From Pseudomonadota bacterium (GTDB lineage Bacteria; Pseudomonadota; Alphaproteobacteria; Rhizobiales; Xanthobacteraceae): a stretch of 7,052 nt of DNA. The stretch's first letter is position 1. Each line of letters opens with the position of its first letter. The stretch is from the NCBI GenBank assembly GCA_023391175.1, contig JAEWBL010000136.1, positions 1 to 7,052 of the forward strand, in the 5' to 3' direction. Positions 1 through 7,030 of this stretch are shown here, piece by piece. Below the pieces are notes generated by a model. That model was not told the origin of the DNA. It worked only from the letters and a program-made list of their open reading frames with translations, and did no database searches. Both the position numbers and the translations under genes were made by a program.

Positions 1-122
1 TTCCCGGCCGGACGTCATTGGTCGAGAACTGGGTCGCCAGCACCCTGGGCGCGCTCATCGGTGCCCTCGCCGCGCGCTACATCGTGCTGCCGCTGATGCA
101 GGGGTGGTTCGCCCGCCGCTGA
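1..122 (+). CDS. C-terminal end of an unidentified membrane-like protein (partial)
   Basis: An open frame runs in from the left edge (codons start at base 3) and ends at TGA 120-122. The 39 visible residues contain a hydrophobic stretch, roughly from WVASTLGALIGALAARYIV to the segment LPLMQGW, and end in a basic FARR tail. This is typical of a last transmembrane helix with a positively charged cytoplasmic end. The gene starts outside the window and too little remains to name a family. It converges on the copper chaperone gene, with only 15 bases between the two stop codons. That this frame is coding is inferred from its hydrophobic pattern and its tidy stop next to a convergent gene. Confidence 0.55.
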   Translation, partial: PGRTSLVENWVASTLGALIGALAARYIVLPLMQGWFARR

Positions 123-139
123 GAGCGGGCGCTCCGCTC
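123..139. terminator. Short hairpin between convergent stop codons
   Basis: GAGCGG (123-128) and CCGCTC (134-139) form a perfect 6-bp stem with a 5-base loop, exactly between the TGA of the plus-strand gene and the stop of the minus-strand copper chaperone gene. No T-tract follows on either strand. It may be a weak bidirectional terminator or 3'-end stabiliser; the role is inferred from position only. Confidence 0.35.
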
Positions 140-683
140 ACTGGCCCAGCGGGTGGTGCATCTTGTCGATGGCGGTCGCGCCGATGGCCTCGACCTTGTA
201 CTGGATCTTGACCTTGCCGGCCTTCTCGAAGGTGAGCGTGGCATCCAGCATCTCACCCTCCTTGAGCTGCTCCTTCAGGTCGATGAAGACGAGGTGGTGG
301 CCGCTCGGCTCCAGCACGAGGGTGCCGCCGGCCGGAATCTCCAGCCCGCCCTTGATGGGCATCATGCGCATCAGCCCGTCCTTCATGGTCATCTCCTGAA
401 GCTCCACACGCCGGGTGAAGGGCGCCGCGGCGGAGAGCAGGCGATCGGCCGTGTCACCGGAATTGTGGATGGCGAGAAAGCCCGCCCCCATGTCCGAGCC
501 GAGCGGCGTGGCCCGTGTCCAGGGGTGGTCGATGAGCAGGCCGCCGACCTTGTATTCGTGGGCCAGCAGATGCTGCGCCGAGACGATGAGAAGGCACAAG
601 GCGAACAGAGTCGCGGCGAGGATTTCCTCGCCATGGACACGGGCAAGAAAGCGGCGGCGCCGCGGCTGCGGACGTTGGGTCAT
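138..683 (-). CDS. PCu(A)C-family periplasmic copper chaperone with altered ligands
   Basis: This 181-residue protein belongs to the PCu(A)C (DUF461) family, periplasmic copper carriers that help load the CuA site of cytochrome oxidase or otherwise handle copper outside the cytoplasm. Residues 1-18 are basic and 20-41 hydrophobic, giving a signal peptide or N-terminal anchor. The family core follows: HPWTRAT (53-59), GAGFLAI (67-72), VELQEM (93-98), GGLEIPAGGT (112-121) and HHLVFIDLK (129-137). The usual copper motif is His-x10-Met...His-x-Met. Here Met107 and His130 remain, but the first His is Gln96 and the last Met is Val132. His129 and a C-terminal Met-His-His (175-177) are extra possible ligands. 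AGGGAG lies 5 bases before the ATG and supports the start. It follows the DUF2946-like gene by 88 bases on the same strand, probably in one transcript. The family call is firm; copper binding by this copy is uncertain. Confidence 0.9.
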   Translation of the reverse strand: MTQRPQPRRRRFLARVHGEEILAATLFALCLLIVSAQHLLAHEYKVGGLLIDHPWTRATPLGSDMGAGFLAIHNSGDTADRLLSAAAPFTRRVELQEMTMKDGLMRMMPIKGGLEIPAGGTLVLEPSGHHLVFIDLKEQLKEGEMLDATLTFEKAGKVKIQYKVEAIGATAIDKMHHPLGQ

Positions 684-771
684 GTCTGCTCCCTGAGGTT
701 ATGTCCCCTCCGAGGTGGAAGGGGGTGCCGGGTCGGCGGCCGAGGCGTGGATGCCTCAGGCCACGGAGGGC

Positions 772-1125
772 TCAGGCCGGCGGCGCGCGGGCGGGCGGCA
801 GCGGGCGCCCCGGTGCCAGCCGGATGGCGACGCCATCGGCGCTTCGCCGCGCGGGCGCCCAGCGACGTTCAGGAAGGTGGGGGAGAGGCGGAAGCGGGCC
901 TTCCAGCGCGTCAAGGATGACGCAGGCGCCGACGCAGCAATCCTCGCCGGAAACGGCGTGGCCCGGGGCCCCGCCAGGGTCCGCCTGCGCGGCGACAGCG
1001 CACAGTCCGCCATCGACGGCGGCAAAGGCCCCGCCCGCCAGCCCCGCCAGCAGAAGCTGAAGGACCAGCACATAGGCGCTCAGGATCGCGATCATCACAC
1101 GCGCGGCAGGACGCGGGACAGCCAT
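772..1125 (-). CDS. DUF2946-like small Cys-rich membrane/secreted protein
   Basis: A 117-residue protein with a hydrophobic N-terminal segment (about 11-34) that could be a signal peptide or single membrane anchor. It then has a short cysteine region: Cys42 in GGLCAV, His56, and Cys63, Cys64 and Cys68 in GEDCCVGAC. The C-terminal third is Pro/Arg-rich with no recognisable fold. Small proteins of this design, annotated DUF2946 in alphaproteobacteria, often sit beside PCu(A)C genes and copper-linked TonB receptors; their biochemical role is not established. Copper or other thiophilic-metal binding by the Cys cluster is inferred from the residues and the neighbour. The ATG at 1125 has GAGG about 7 bases upstream; Met11 (codon at 1093-1095) is an alternative start that would shorten the n-region. 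It is probably the first gene of a two-gene operon with the copper chaperone. The DUF assignment comes from pattern memory. Confidence 0.65.
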   Translation of the reverse strand: MAVPRPAARVMIAILSAYVLVLQLLLAGLAGGAFAAVDGGLCAVAAQADPGGAPGHAVSGEDCCVGACVILDALEGPLPPLPHLPERRWAPARRSADGVAIRLAPGRPLPPARAPPA

Positions 1126-1290
1126 GTGGAGGCCTCAGGCGGCGCAAGTCGCGCGCGCCACCGAGCTTGCCACCCTCGGCACCGGACGAAAAGCACCGTC
1201 GTTACGGCACCTTGCTGCGCGCCTTGACGCACGCCGCAATGGCTGCATCGGCCGGCGGGTTCCAGAACTCGGGAACGCGCCGGCCTGAAC
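1126..1290. other. Gap upstream of the copper operon; no gene seen
   Basis: This stretch should contain the promoter of the DUF2946-like/copper chaperone operon (minus strand). I see no convincing -10/-35 pair and no MerR-type copper operator. The only symmetry is GTTCC (1259-1263) with GGAAC (1272-1276) around an internal GAAC, plus a CCGAG/CTCGG pair near 1162-1180. Both are too short to assign. Open frames crossing the region lack starts or protein-like composition. Confidence 0.4.
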
Positions 1291-1291
1291 G

Positions 1292-1321
1292 AAAAAGGGA
1301 GGGGCCTGAGACCCCTCCCTT
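1292..1321 (-). terminator. Rho-independent terminator, probably of mmsA
   Basis: Read on the minus strand, an 8-bp GC stem (plus strand GGGAGGGG 1297-1304 pairing with CCCCTCCC 1312-1319, extended by two A-T pairs) encloses a 7-base loop. It is followed by five T residues (plus strand AAAAA, 1292-1296). This is the classical intrinsic terminator form and lies 50-80 bases past the mmsA stop. It separates mmsA from the copper genes downstream on the same strand. Confidence 0.8.
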
Positions 1322-1342
1322 CGGCGCACCTCTTGGAGGACG

Positions 1343-1363
1343 GGAAGGGCCTGAGACCCTTCC
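1343..1363 (-). repeat. First of two tandem hairpins with an identical loop
   Basis: GGAAGGG (1343-1349) pairs with CCCTTCC (1357-1363) around the loop CCTGAGA. The same loop, flanked by GGG and CCC, is in the terminator hairpin 45 bases away. The stems differ at a paired position (G-C in one, A-T in the other), so pairing is kept while the sequence changes. There is no T-tract after this copy on the minus strand. It lies immediately beyond the mmsA stop codon and may protect the 3' end or assist termination. Confidence 0.6.
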
Positions 1364-1370
1364 GTTGGCC

Positions 1371-2870
<1,500 letters not shown>

Positions 2871-2890
2871 GATGCGCCTCCGGGCTGGGT

Positions 2891-2910
2891 ATGGCCCCGT
2901 GATGGCGCTT
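2891..2910 (-). promoter_or_regulatory. Leader element shared with osmC (copy 1)
   Basis: On the minus strand this reads AAGCGCCATCACGGGGCCAT and ends 20 bases before the mmsA start codon. The copy upstream of osmC differs by one substitution and one inserted base and sits 18 bases before its start. If the -10 at 2958-2963 is used, the element lies in the mmsA mRNA leader, so it could act on RNA (small RNA pairing, structure) or on DNA. Its function is unknown. Confidence 0.5.
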
Positions 2911-2932
2911 CAAACGACGCGCAGCAACGCCA

Positions 2933-2963
2933 TTGTCCGAGCATCTGTTGTGCGAATATTATA
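2933..2963. promoter_or_regulatory. Overlapping divergent promoters of mmsA and lysR-1
   Basis: On the minus strand a perfect TATAAT lies at 2958-2963, but the expected -35 position inside lysR-1 (2981-2986, AGTCGA) is poor, as in activator-dependent promoters. On the plus strand TATTAT (2957-2962) with TTGTCC (2933-2938) and an 18-base spacer could drive lysR-1. The two -10 elements share five base pairs, so the promoters cannot both be open at once. Direct repeats TTGTCCGA (2933-2940) and TTGTGCGA (2948-2955), 15 bases apart, may be regulator half-sites. The assignment is from sequence only. Confidence 0.5.
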
Positions 2964-2967
2964 GCCC

Positions 2968-3870
2968 ATGGACATCGCCCTCGACTGGGATCACCTGCGC
3001 GTCTTCCTCGCCGTCGCCCGGCGCGGGCAATTGCTCGCGGCGGCCAAACAGCTCGCGCTGAATCACGCCACCATCGCCCGGCGGCTCGATGCGCTGGAGG
3101 CGGCGCTGGGCAGCCCCCTGTTCGACCGCCGCCCCACCGGCTGCGTGCTCACCCAGGCCGGTGAACGGCTGCTGCCGGCGGCGGAGCGGGTGGAGGCGGA
3201 GATGCTGGGCATCGCCGAGCGCTTTCGGGCGGAAGAGGCGGACGTTTCCGGCACCGTGCGCATCGGCGCGCCGGACGGGCTGGGCAATTATTTCCTCGCC
3301 GCCGAGCTGGGGCGGCTCGCCCTGCTCCATCCCCATCTGGTGGTGGAGCTGGTGCCGCTGCCGCGCACCTTCTCTTTGTCCCGGCGCGAGGCGGACCTCG
3401 CCATCGTGCTCGACCGGCCCACCGAGGGCCGCCTCACCGTCTCCCGCCTCACCGACTACACACTCGGCGCCTATGCCGCGCGCAGCTACATCGCGGCTTT
3501 CGGCGCGCCGGACAGCGAGGCGGAACTGGCCGGACGGCGGGTGGTGACGGGGGTGGAAGACCTCGCCTATGCCTCGGCGCTGGATTATTCCGGCGTGCTG
3601 GAGAAGCACGGCGGCCAGCCCTTCCGCTGCGCCAGCGTCACCGGCCAGATGGAGGCGGTGCGCTCCGGCGCCGGCATCGGCGTGCTGCACGATTTCGCTG
3701 CCGCCTATTATGGCGACGCGCTGGTGCGCATCCTGCCGCGCATCGCCTTCCGCCGCAGCTATTTCCTGCTCGCCCATCCCGACACGGTGGAGGTGCGCCG
3801 CATCGCCACCGTGCGCGCCTTCCTCGCCCGCCGCTTCCGCGAGGAGCGCGCCCGCTTCATCTGCGAATGA
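2968..3870 (+). CDS. LysR-family regulator (lysR-1), divergent from mmsA
   Basis: A 300-residue LysR-type transcription factor of normal length. The winged helix-turn-helix spans about 6-65: DHLRVFLAVARRG, AAAKQLALNHATIARRLDALEAALGSPLFDR, then LTQAGERLL. A linker helix runs to about 92 and the effector-binding domain from about 95 to 296, starting GTVRIGAPDGLG. Divergent transcription from mmsA across 97 bases is the standard LysR arrangement, so mmsA is the probable target and a small organic acid of its pathway the probable inducer. No Shine-Dalgarno sequence precedes the ATG. A -10-like TATTAT ends 5 bases before it, so the mRNA may be leaderless. Its last 14 bases overlap the end of the convergent lysR-2, which is clearly a paralogue: the stretch 132-175 is identical at 24 of 44 positions. 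The family is certain; ligand and targets are inferred. Confidence 0.93.
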   Translation: MDIALDWDHLRVFLAVARRGQLLAAAKQLALNHATIARRLDALEAALGSPLFDRRPTGCVLTQAGERLLPAAERVEAEMLGIAERFRAEEADVSGTVRIGAPDGLGNYFLAAELGRLALLHPHLVVELVPLPRTFSLSRREADLAIVLDRPTEGRLTVSRLTDYTLGAYAARSYIAAFGAPDSEAELAGRRVVTGVEDLAYASALDYSGVLEKHGGQPFRCASVTGQMEAVRSGAGIGVLHDFAAAYYGDALVRILPRIAFRRSYFLLAHPDTVEVRRIATVRAFLARRFREERARFICE

Positions 3871-4774
3871 ACTGCGCCCGGTCTGCCCGCACGGCAGCGG
3901 TGATGGCATCGAGCACCGCGCGCACACGGGCGAGGTGGCTGAGATCGTCGTGCACGGAGAGCCAGTAGCTGCGAGTGAGGCGCACCTCGTCCTCCAGCAG
4001 CGGCACGAGTGGCGGATGGGGCGCGGCGAGGAAGGCCGGCAGCACCCCGATGGCGGCGCCGGAGAGCACCGCATTCACCTGCGCGATGACGCTGGTGGAG
4101 CGGATGACCGGCTTCAGCTCCACCCCCGGGCCGAGCTGCGAGAAATCGAGGGCGCGGGTGAAGAGGAGTTCCGGGATATAGCCCGCGAGCACATGGTCCT
4201 TGAGATCGTCCGCCGTTGCCGGCCGCCCGCGCCGGTCGAGATAGGCCTTCGTGCCGTAGAGCCCGAGCGTGTAGTCGGTGAGCTTGCGCACCTTCACCTG
4301 CCCGGCGATGGGCCGGTCCAGCGTGATGGCGATGTCCACCTCCCGGCTCGCCAGCGAATAGGAGCGCGGCAGGGCCACCAGCTCCGTCTCGAGCCTGGGA
4401 TTGTCGGCGGAGAGCGCGGCGAGCCGCGCCGCGAGATAGCCGACGCCGAGCCCCTCCGGCGCGCCGACACGCACCCGCCCGGTGGGCTGGCGCTCGCCCT
4501 CGCCGAGGCCGGTGATCTTGCGCAGCACGAGGGATTCCATCTCCTCCGCCGCCTGCGCCAGCTTCTGCCCCTCCTCGGTGATGAGCGTGCGCCGCCCGGC
4601 ACGGGCGACGAGCGGCGCACCGACCTCCCGTTCCAGCCGCGCGACGCGCCGGCCCACCGTGGTATCGTCCAGCCCCAGCGCCCGCCCGGCGCCGGCCATG
4701 CGCCCGGTGCGGACGAGCTGGAGGAAGATGCGCAGGTCGTCCAATCCATGATGCGGTGAAGTCCCTGCGCGCAT
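3857..4774 (-). CDS. LysR-family regulator (lysR-2), divergent from the GMC gene
   Basis: A LysR-type regulator of 305 residues from the chosen ATG at 4774. An in-frame ATG three codons upstream (4783) is possible, but AGGA abuts that codon and is 9 bases from the chosen one, a better ribosome-binding distance. The DNA-binding part spans about 11-70 (LDDLRIFLQLVRTG, TTVGRRVARLEREVGAPL, LITEEGQKL). The usual second-helix residues are altered (GRMAGAGRALGLDD), as in lysR-1. The effector domain starts near 99 with GRVRVGAPEGLG. Residues 136-179 align with lysR-1 132-175 at 24 of 44 identical positions, and both proteins end in Arg-Ala-(Arg/Gln)-Phe-Ile plus two residues. It diverges from the GMC oxidoreductase gene, with a perfect inverted repeat in the gap close to its own start. 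Control of the GMC gene and autoregulation are the natural inference. Confidence 0.92.
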   Translation of the reverse strand: MRAGTSPHHGLDDLRIFLQLVRTGRMAGAGRALGLDDTTVGRRVARLEREVGAPLVARAGRRTLITEEGQKLAQAAEEMESLVLRKITGLGEGERQPTGRVRVGAPEGLGVGYLAARLAALSADNPRLETELVALPRSYSLASREVDIAITLDRPIAGQVKVRKLTDYTLGLYGTKAYLDRRGRPATADDLKDHVLAGYIPELLFTRALDFSQLGPGVELKPVIRSTSVIAQVNAVLSGAAIGVLPAFLAAPHPPLVPLLEDEVRLTRSYWLSVHDDLSHLARVRAVLDAITAAVRADRAQFIRR

Positions 4775-4783
4775 TGAGGCCAT

Positions 4784-4801
4784 TCCTGCAAAATTGCAGG
4801 A
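4784..4801. promoter_or_regulatory. Perfect 8-bp inverted repeat, probable LysR operator
   Basis: TCCTGCAA (4784-4791) and TTGCAGGA (4794-4801) form a perfect dyad with a 2-base centre. It lies between the lysR-2 start and the GMC gene. Such TGCA-AA-TTGCA dyads fit the AT-centred symmetric sites bound by LysR proteins, although the T-to-A spacing is N10 rather than the usual N11. It covers the AGGA upstream of lysR-2, so binding there could also repress that gene. The role as an operator is inferred. Confidence 0.6.
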
Positions 4802-4868
4802 TGGATCGGAAACTATCGTTCTTGCGTGCAGAAATCCAAGCTGGGATCACCAGCGGAGAGAAACAAGC

Positions 4869-4874
4869 GGGAGG
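4869..4874 (+). promoter_or_regulatory. Ribosome-binding site deciding the GMC start
   Basis: GGGAGG is followed after 5 bases by GTG at 4880. An upstream in-frame GTG at 4826 has no Shine-Dalgarno sequence and would add 18 polar residues not expected before the FAD-binding strand. This favours the start at 4880. Confidence 0.75.
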
Positions 4875-4879
4875 CGCCG

Positions 4880-6520
4880 GTGGAACGGCTCGAAGGGGAT
4901 TACGACTACATCGTCGTCGGCGCCGGCACGGCCGGCTGCATCGTCGCCAACCGCCTCTCGGCCGATCCGCGCACCCGCGTGCTGCTGCTGGAAGCCGGCG
5001 GGCGGGACAACTGGATCTGGTTTCACATCCCCGTCGGCTATCTGTTCGCCATCGGCAATCCCCGCGCCGACTGGATGTTCAAGACCGACGCCGAGCCGGG
5101 GCTGAACGGGCGCGCGCTCAACTATCCGCGCGGCAAGGTCATCGGCGGCTGCTCGGCCATCAATGCCATGATCTCCATGCGCGGCCAGGCGGCGGATTAT
5201 GAACACTGGCGCCAGCTCGGCCTCTCCGGCTGGGGTTGGCCGGACGTGCTGGCCGCCTTCAAGTCGCTGGAGGACCACTTCCTCGGCGCCAGCGACATCC
5301 ACGGGGTCGGCGGCGGCTGGCGCATCGAGCCGCCGCGCATCGAATGGCCGGTGCTGAACGCCGTGGCCAATGCCGCTACGGAGCTGGGCATCCGCAAGGT
5401 TCCGGATTTCAACACCGGCGACAACGAAGGCGTCGGCTATTTCCATGTGAACCAGAAGTTCGGCCGCCGCTGGTCCTCCGCGCGCGGCTTCCTCAAGCCC
5501 GCCCTCGGCCGTCCGAACCTCCGGTTGGAAACCGAGGTGCTGGCCGACCGCCTCATCATCGAGAACGGCCGCGCGGTGGGCGTGCGCTATCGCCAGAACG
5601 GGCGCTGGATCGAGGCGCGCACGCGCGGCGAGGTCATCCTCACCGCAGGTTCGATCGGCTCGGTGCAGATCCTCCAGCGCTCCGGCGTCGGCCCCGGCGA
5701 GTGGCTTGCCGAGCGCGGCGTCGCGACGGTGCTGGACCGGCAGGGCGTGGGGCGCAACCTGCAGGATCACCTCCAGCAGCGCGCCATCTACAAGGTCACC
5801 GGCATCCGCACCCTGAACGAGACCTATTATTCCCTGCCCCGCCGCGCCTTGATGGGCGTGGACTATGCGCTGCGGCGGCGTGGGCCGCTCACCATGGCGC
5901 CCTCGCAGCTCGGCATCTTCACCAAGTCCGATCCGCATCAGGAGCGGGCGAACATCCAGTTCCACGTCCAGCCGCTCTCGCTGGACAAGTTCGGCGAGCC
6001 GCTGCACCGCTTCCCGGCCATCACGGTGGCGGCGTGCAACCTGCGCCCCACCTCGCGCGGCATCGTGCGCATTCCCAATGCCGATCCCGAGGCGAAGCCG
6101 CAGATCGCCCCCCACTATCTCACCACCGAGGAAGACCGGCAGGTGGCCGCCGACGCCATCCGCGTCACCCGCCGCCTCATGCGCCAGCAGGCCCTCGCGC
6201 CCTACCGGCCGGAGGAGTATCTCCCCGGCCCCTCGGTGGGCGACGACGACGCGTCGCTCGCCAAGGCGGCCGGCGACATCGGCACCACCATCTTCCATCC
6301 CGTCGGCACGGCGAAGATGGGCCGCGTGGATGATCCCATGGCGGTGGTGGACGAGCGCCTGCGCTTCATCGGGCTGGGTGGCTTGCGGGTGATCGACGCC
6401 TCGATCATGCCCACCATCACCTCGGGCAACACCAACACGCCCACGGCGATGATCGCCGAGAAGGGCGCCCGGCTGGCGCTGGAAGACGCCCGCGCAGGGG
6501 CAACCTCGGCGGCGGCATAG
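4880..6520 (+). CDS. GMC-family FAD oxidoreductase, candidate 3-hydroxypropionate dehydrogenase (HpdH-like)
   Basis: A 546-residue flavoprotein alcohol dehydrogenase of the glucose-methanol-choline family, in the choline-dehydrogenase-like branch. The N-terminal FAD fold has YIVVGAGTAG (10-19; Gly14, Gly16, Gly19) and LLLEAGG (35-41; Glu38 for the ribose). GMC signature 1 covers about 77-102 (NYPRGKVIGGCSAIN) and signature 2 about 250-272 (GEVILTAGSIGSVQILQRSG). The C-terminal catalytic part has FHPVGTAKMG with His473 and SGNTNTPT with Asn519, the usual proton-handling pair. No signal peptide is seen, so it is probably cytoplasmic and passes electrons to an acceptor other than NAD. It diverges from lysR-2. 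GMC enzyme, MmsA and LysR genes together match the 3-hydroxypropionate genes of Pseudomonas denitrificans, so oxidation of 3-hydroxypropionate to malonate semialdehyde is my best inference. Choline or another alcohol remains possible. The GTG start is chosen for its GGGAGG site. Confidence 0.93.
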   Translation: MERLEGDYDYIVVGAGTAGCIVANRLSADPRTRVLLLEAGGRDNWIWFHIPVGYLFAIGNPRADWMFKTDAEPGLNGRALNYPRGKVIGGCSAINAMISMRGQAADYEHWRQLGLSGWGWPDVLAAFKSLEDHFLGASDIHGVGGGWRIEPPRIEWPVLNAVANAATELGIRKVPDFNTGDNEGVGYFHVNQKFGRRWSSARGFLKPALGRPNLRLETEVLADRLIIENGRAVGVRYRQNGRWIEARTRGEVILTAGSIGSVQILQRSGVGPGEWLAERGVATVLDRQGVGRNLQDHLQQRAIYKVTGIRTLNETYYSLPRRALMGVDYALRRRGPLTMAPSQLGIFTKSDPHQERANIQFHVQPLSLDKFGEPLHRFPAITVAACNLRPTSRGIVRIPNADPEAKPQIAPHYLTTEEDRQVAADAIRVTRRLMRQQALAPYRPEEYLPGPSVGDDDASLAKAAGDIGTTIFHPVGTAKMGRVDDPMAVVDERLRFIGLGGLRVIDASIMPTITSGNTNTPTAMIAEKGARLALEDARAGATSAAA

Positions 6521-6544
6521 CCGGCGTCTCCCCCCGGAGTGGCC

Positions 6545-6573
6545 GGGCCGTGGGCGGCCCCGCGAGGACGCGG
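6545..6573. terminator. Two adjacent GC hairpins between convergent genes
   Basis: GGGCCG (6545-6550) pairs with CGGCCC (6555-6560) around a 4-base loop. Immediately after it, CCGCG (6560-6564) can pair with CGCGG (6569-6573) around AGGA. They fill most of the 60-base gap between the ends of the GMC and osmC genes. There is no T-tract on either strand, so intrinsic termination would be weak; the assignment rests on position and pairing. Confidence 0.4.
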
Positions 6574-6580
6574 TGAGGCC

Positions 6581-7012
6581 CTACTCTTCCAGCCGGGCCT
6601 CCAGCGTGATCTTCGCGCGGATGACCTTGGAAAGCGGGCAGTTGGCCTTGGCCTTCTCGGCAAGGCTCGTGAACTGCTCCGCGCTCGCGCCCGGCACGGT
6701 GCCGACGAGGGCGAGATTGACCTCGGTGATGGCATAGCCGGCGTCCTGCTTCTCCAGCGACACCTTCGCCGTGGTCTCCATCCGCGTGGCGGTGAGGCCG
6801 GCCTCGCCGAGGATGAGGGAGAGCGCCATGGTGAAGCAGGCGGCATGGGCGGCGCCCAGCAGTTCCTCGGGATTGCTGCCGCGCTGGCCCTCGAAGCGGC
6901 TGGCGAAGCCGTAGGGGAAGCCGGCCAGCGCCCCGCTCTCGGTGGAGATCTTGCCCCGCCCGTCCTTGATGCCCCCGCTCCACTCCGCCGAACCGCTGCG
7001 GATGATCGCCAT
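6581..7012 (-). CDS. osmC: OsmC organic hydroperoxide reductase
   Basis: A 143-residue thiol peroxidase of the OsmC/Ohr family, which reduces organic hydroperoxides to alcohols in the cytoplasm, using a two-cysteine cycle. It matches Escherichia coli OsmC in length and in key positions: STESGALAGFPYGFASRFEG (23-42) with Arg39, NPEELLGAAHAACF (47-60) with the reactive Cys59, and AKANCPLSKV (121-130) with the resolving Cys125. These landmarks favour the OsmC branch over Ohr. GAGGAG lies about 6 bases before the ATG at 7012, a strong start. It converges on the GMC gene with 60 bases between the stops. Whatever lies upstream is outside the window, so no regulator such as OhrR can be seen. The upstream region carries an element nearly identical to one before mmsA, hinting at shared control. 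Whether it is stress-induced here cannot be read from the sequence. Confidence 0.95.
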   Translation of the reverse strand: MAIIRSGSAEWSGGIKDGRGKISTESGALAGFPYGFASRFEGQRGSNPEELLGAAHAACFTMALSLILGEAGLTATRMETTAKVSLEKQDAGYAITEVNLALVGTVPGASAEQFTSLAEKAKANCPLSKVIRAKITLEARLEE

Positions 7013-7030
7013 GGTCGTCTCCTCGGTCTG

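Noticed and set aside
153..920. 255-residue plus-strand open frame across the copper genes
   Set aside because: It lies opposite the copper chaperone and crosses the gap between two well-supported minus-strand genes; the protein has no recognisable features.
1159..1276. Possible copper-responsive operator in the gap before the DUF2946-like gene
   Set aside because: The only dyads (GTTCC/GGAAC and CCGAG/CTCGG) are five bases long and do not resemble CueR or CsoR sites.
1213..1290. Minus-strand fragment reading FWNPPADAAIAACVKARSKVP before a stop
   Set aside because: It looks protein-like and could be a gene remnant, but it has no start codon, no ribosome site and is too short to match to any family.
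2959..4074. Long open frames opposite the LysR genes (371 residues minus; 396 residues plus at 3569-4759; 363 residues minus at 3759-4850)
   Set aside because: They are other frames or antisense of the two LysR genes, with repetitive Arg/Ala/Pro/His composition and no family match I can recognise.
4847..6298. 483-residue minus-strand open frame opposite the GMC gene
   Set aside because: Low-complexity Ala/Gly/Arg/His/Asp composition, no domain, and the opposite strand encodes a full GMC protein with all motifs.
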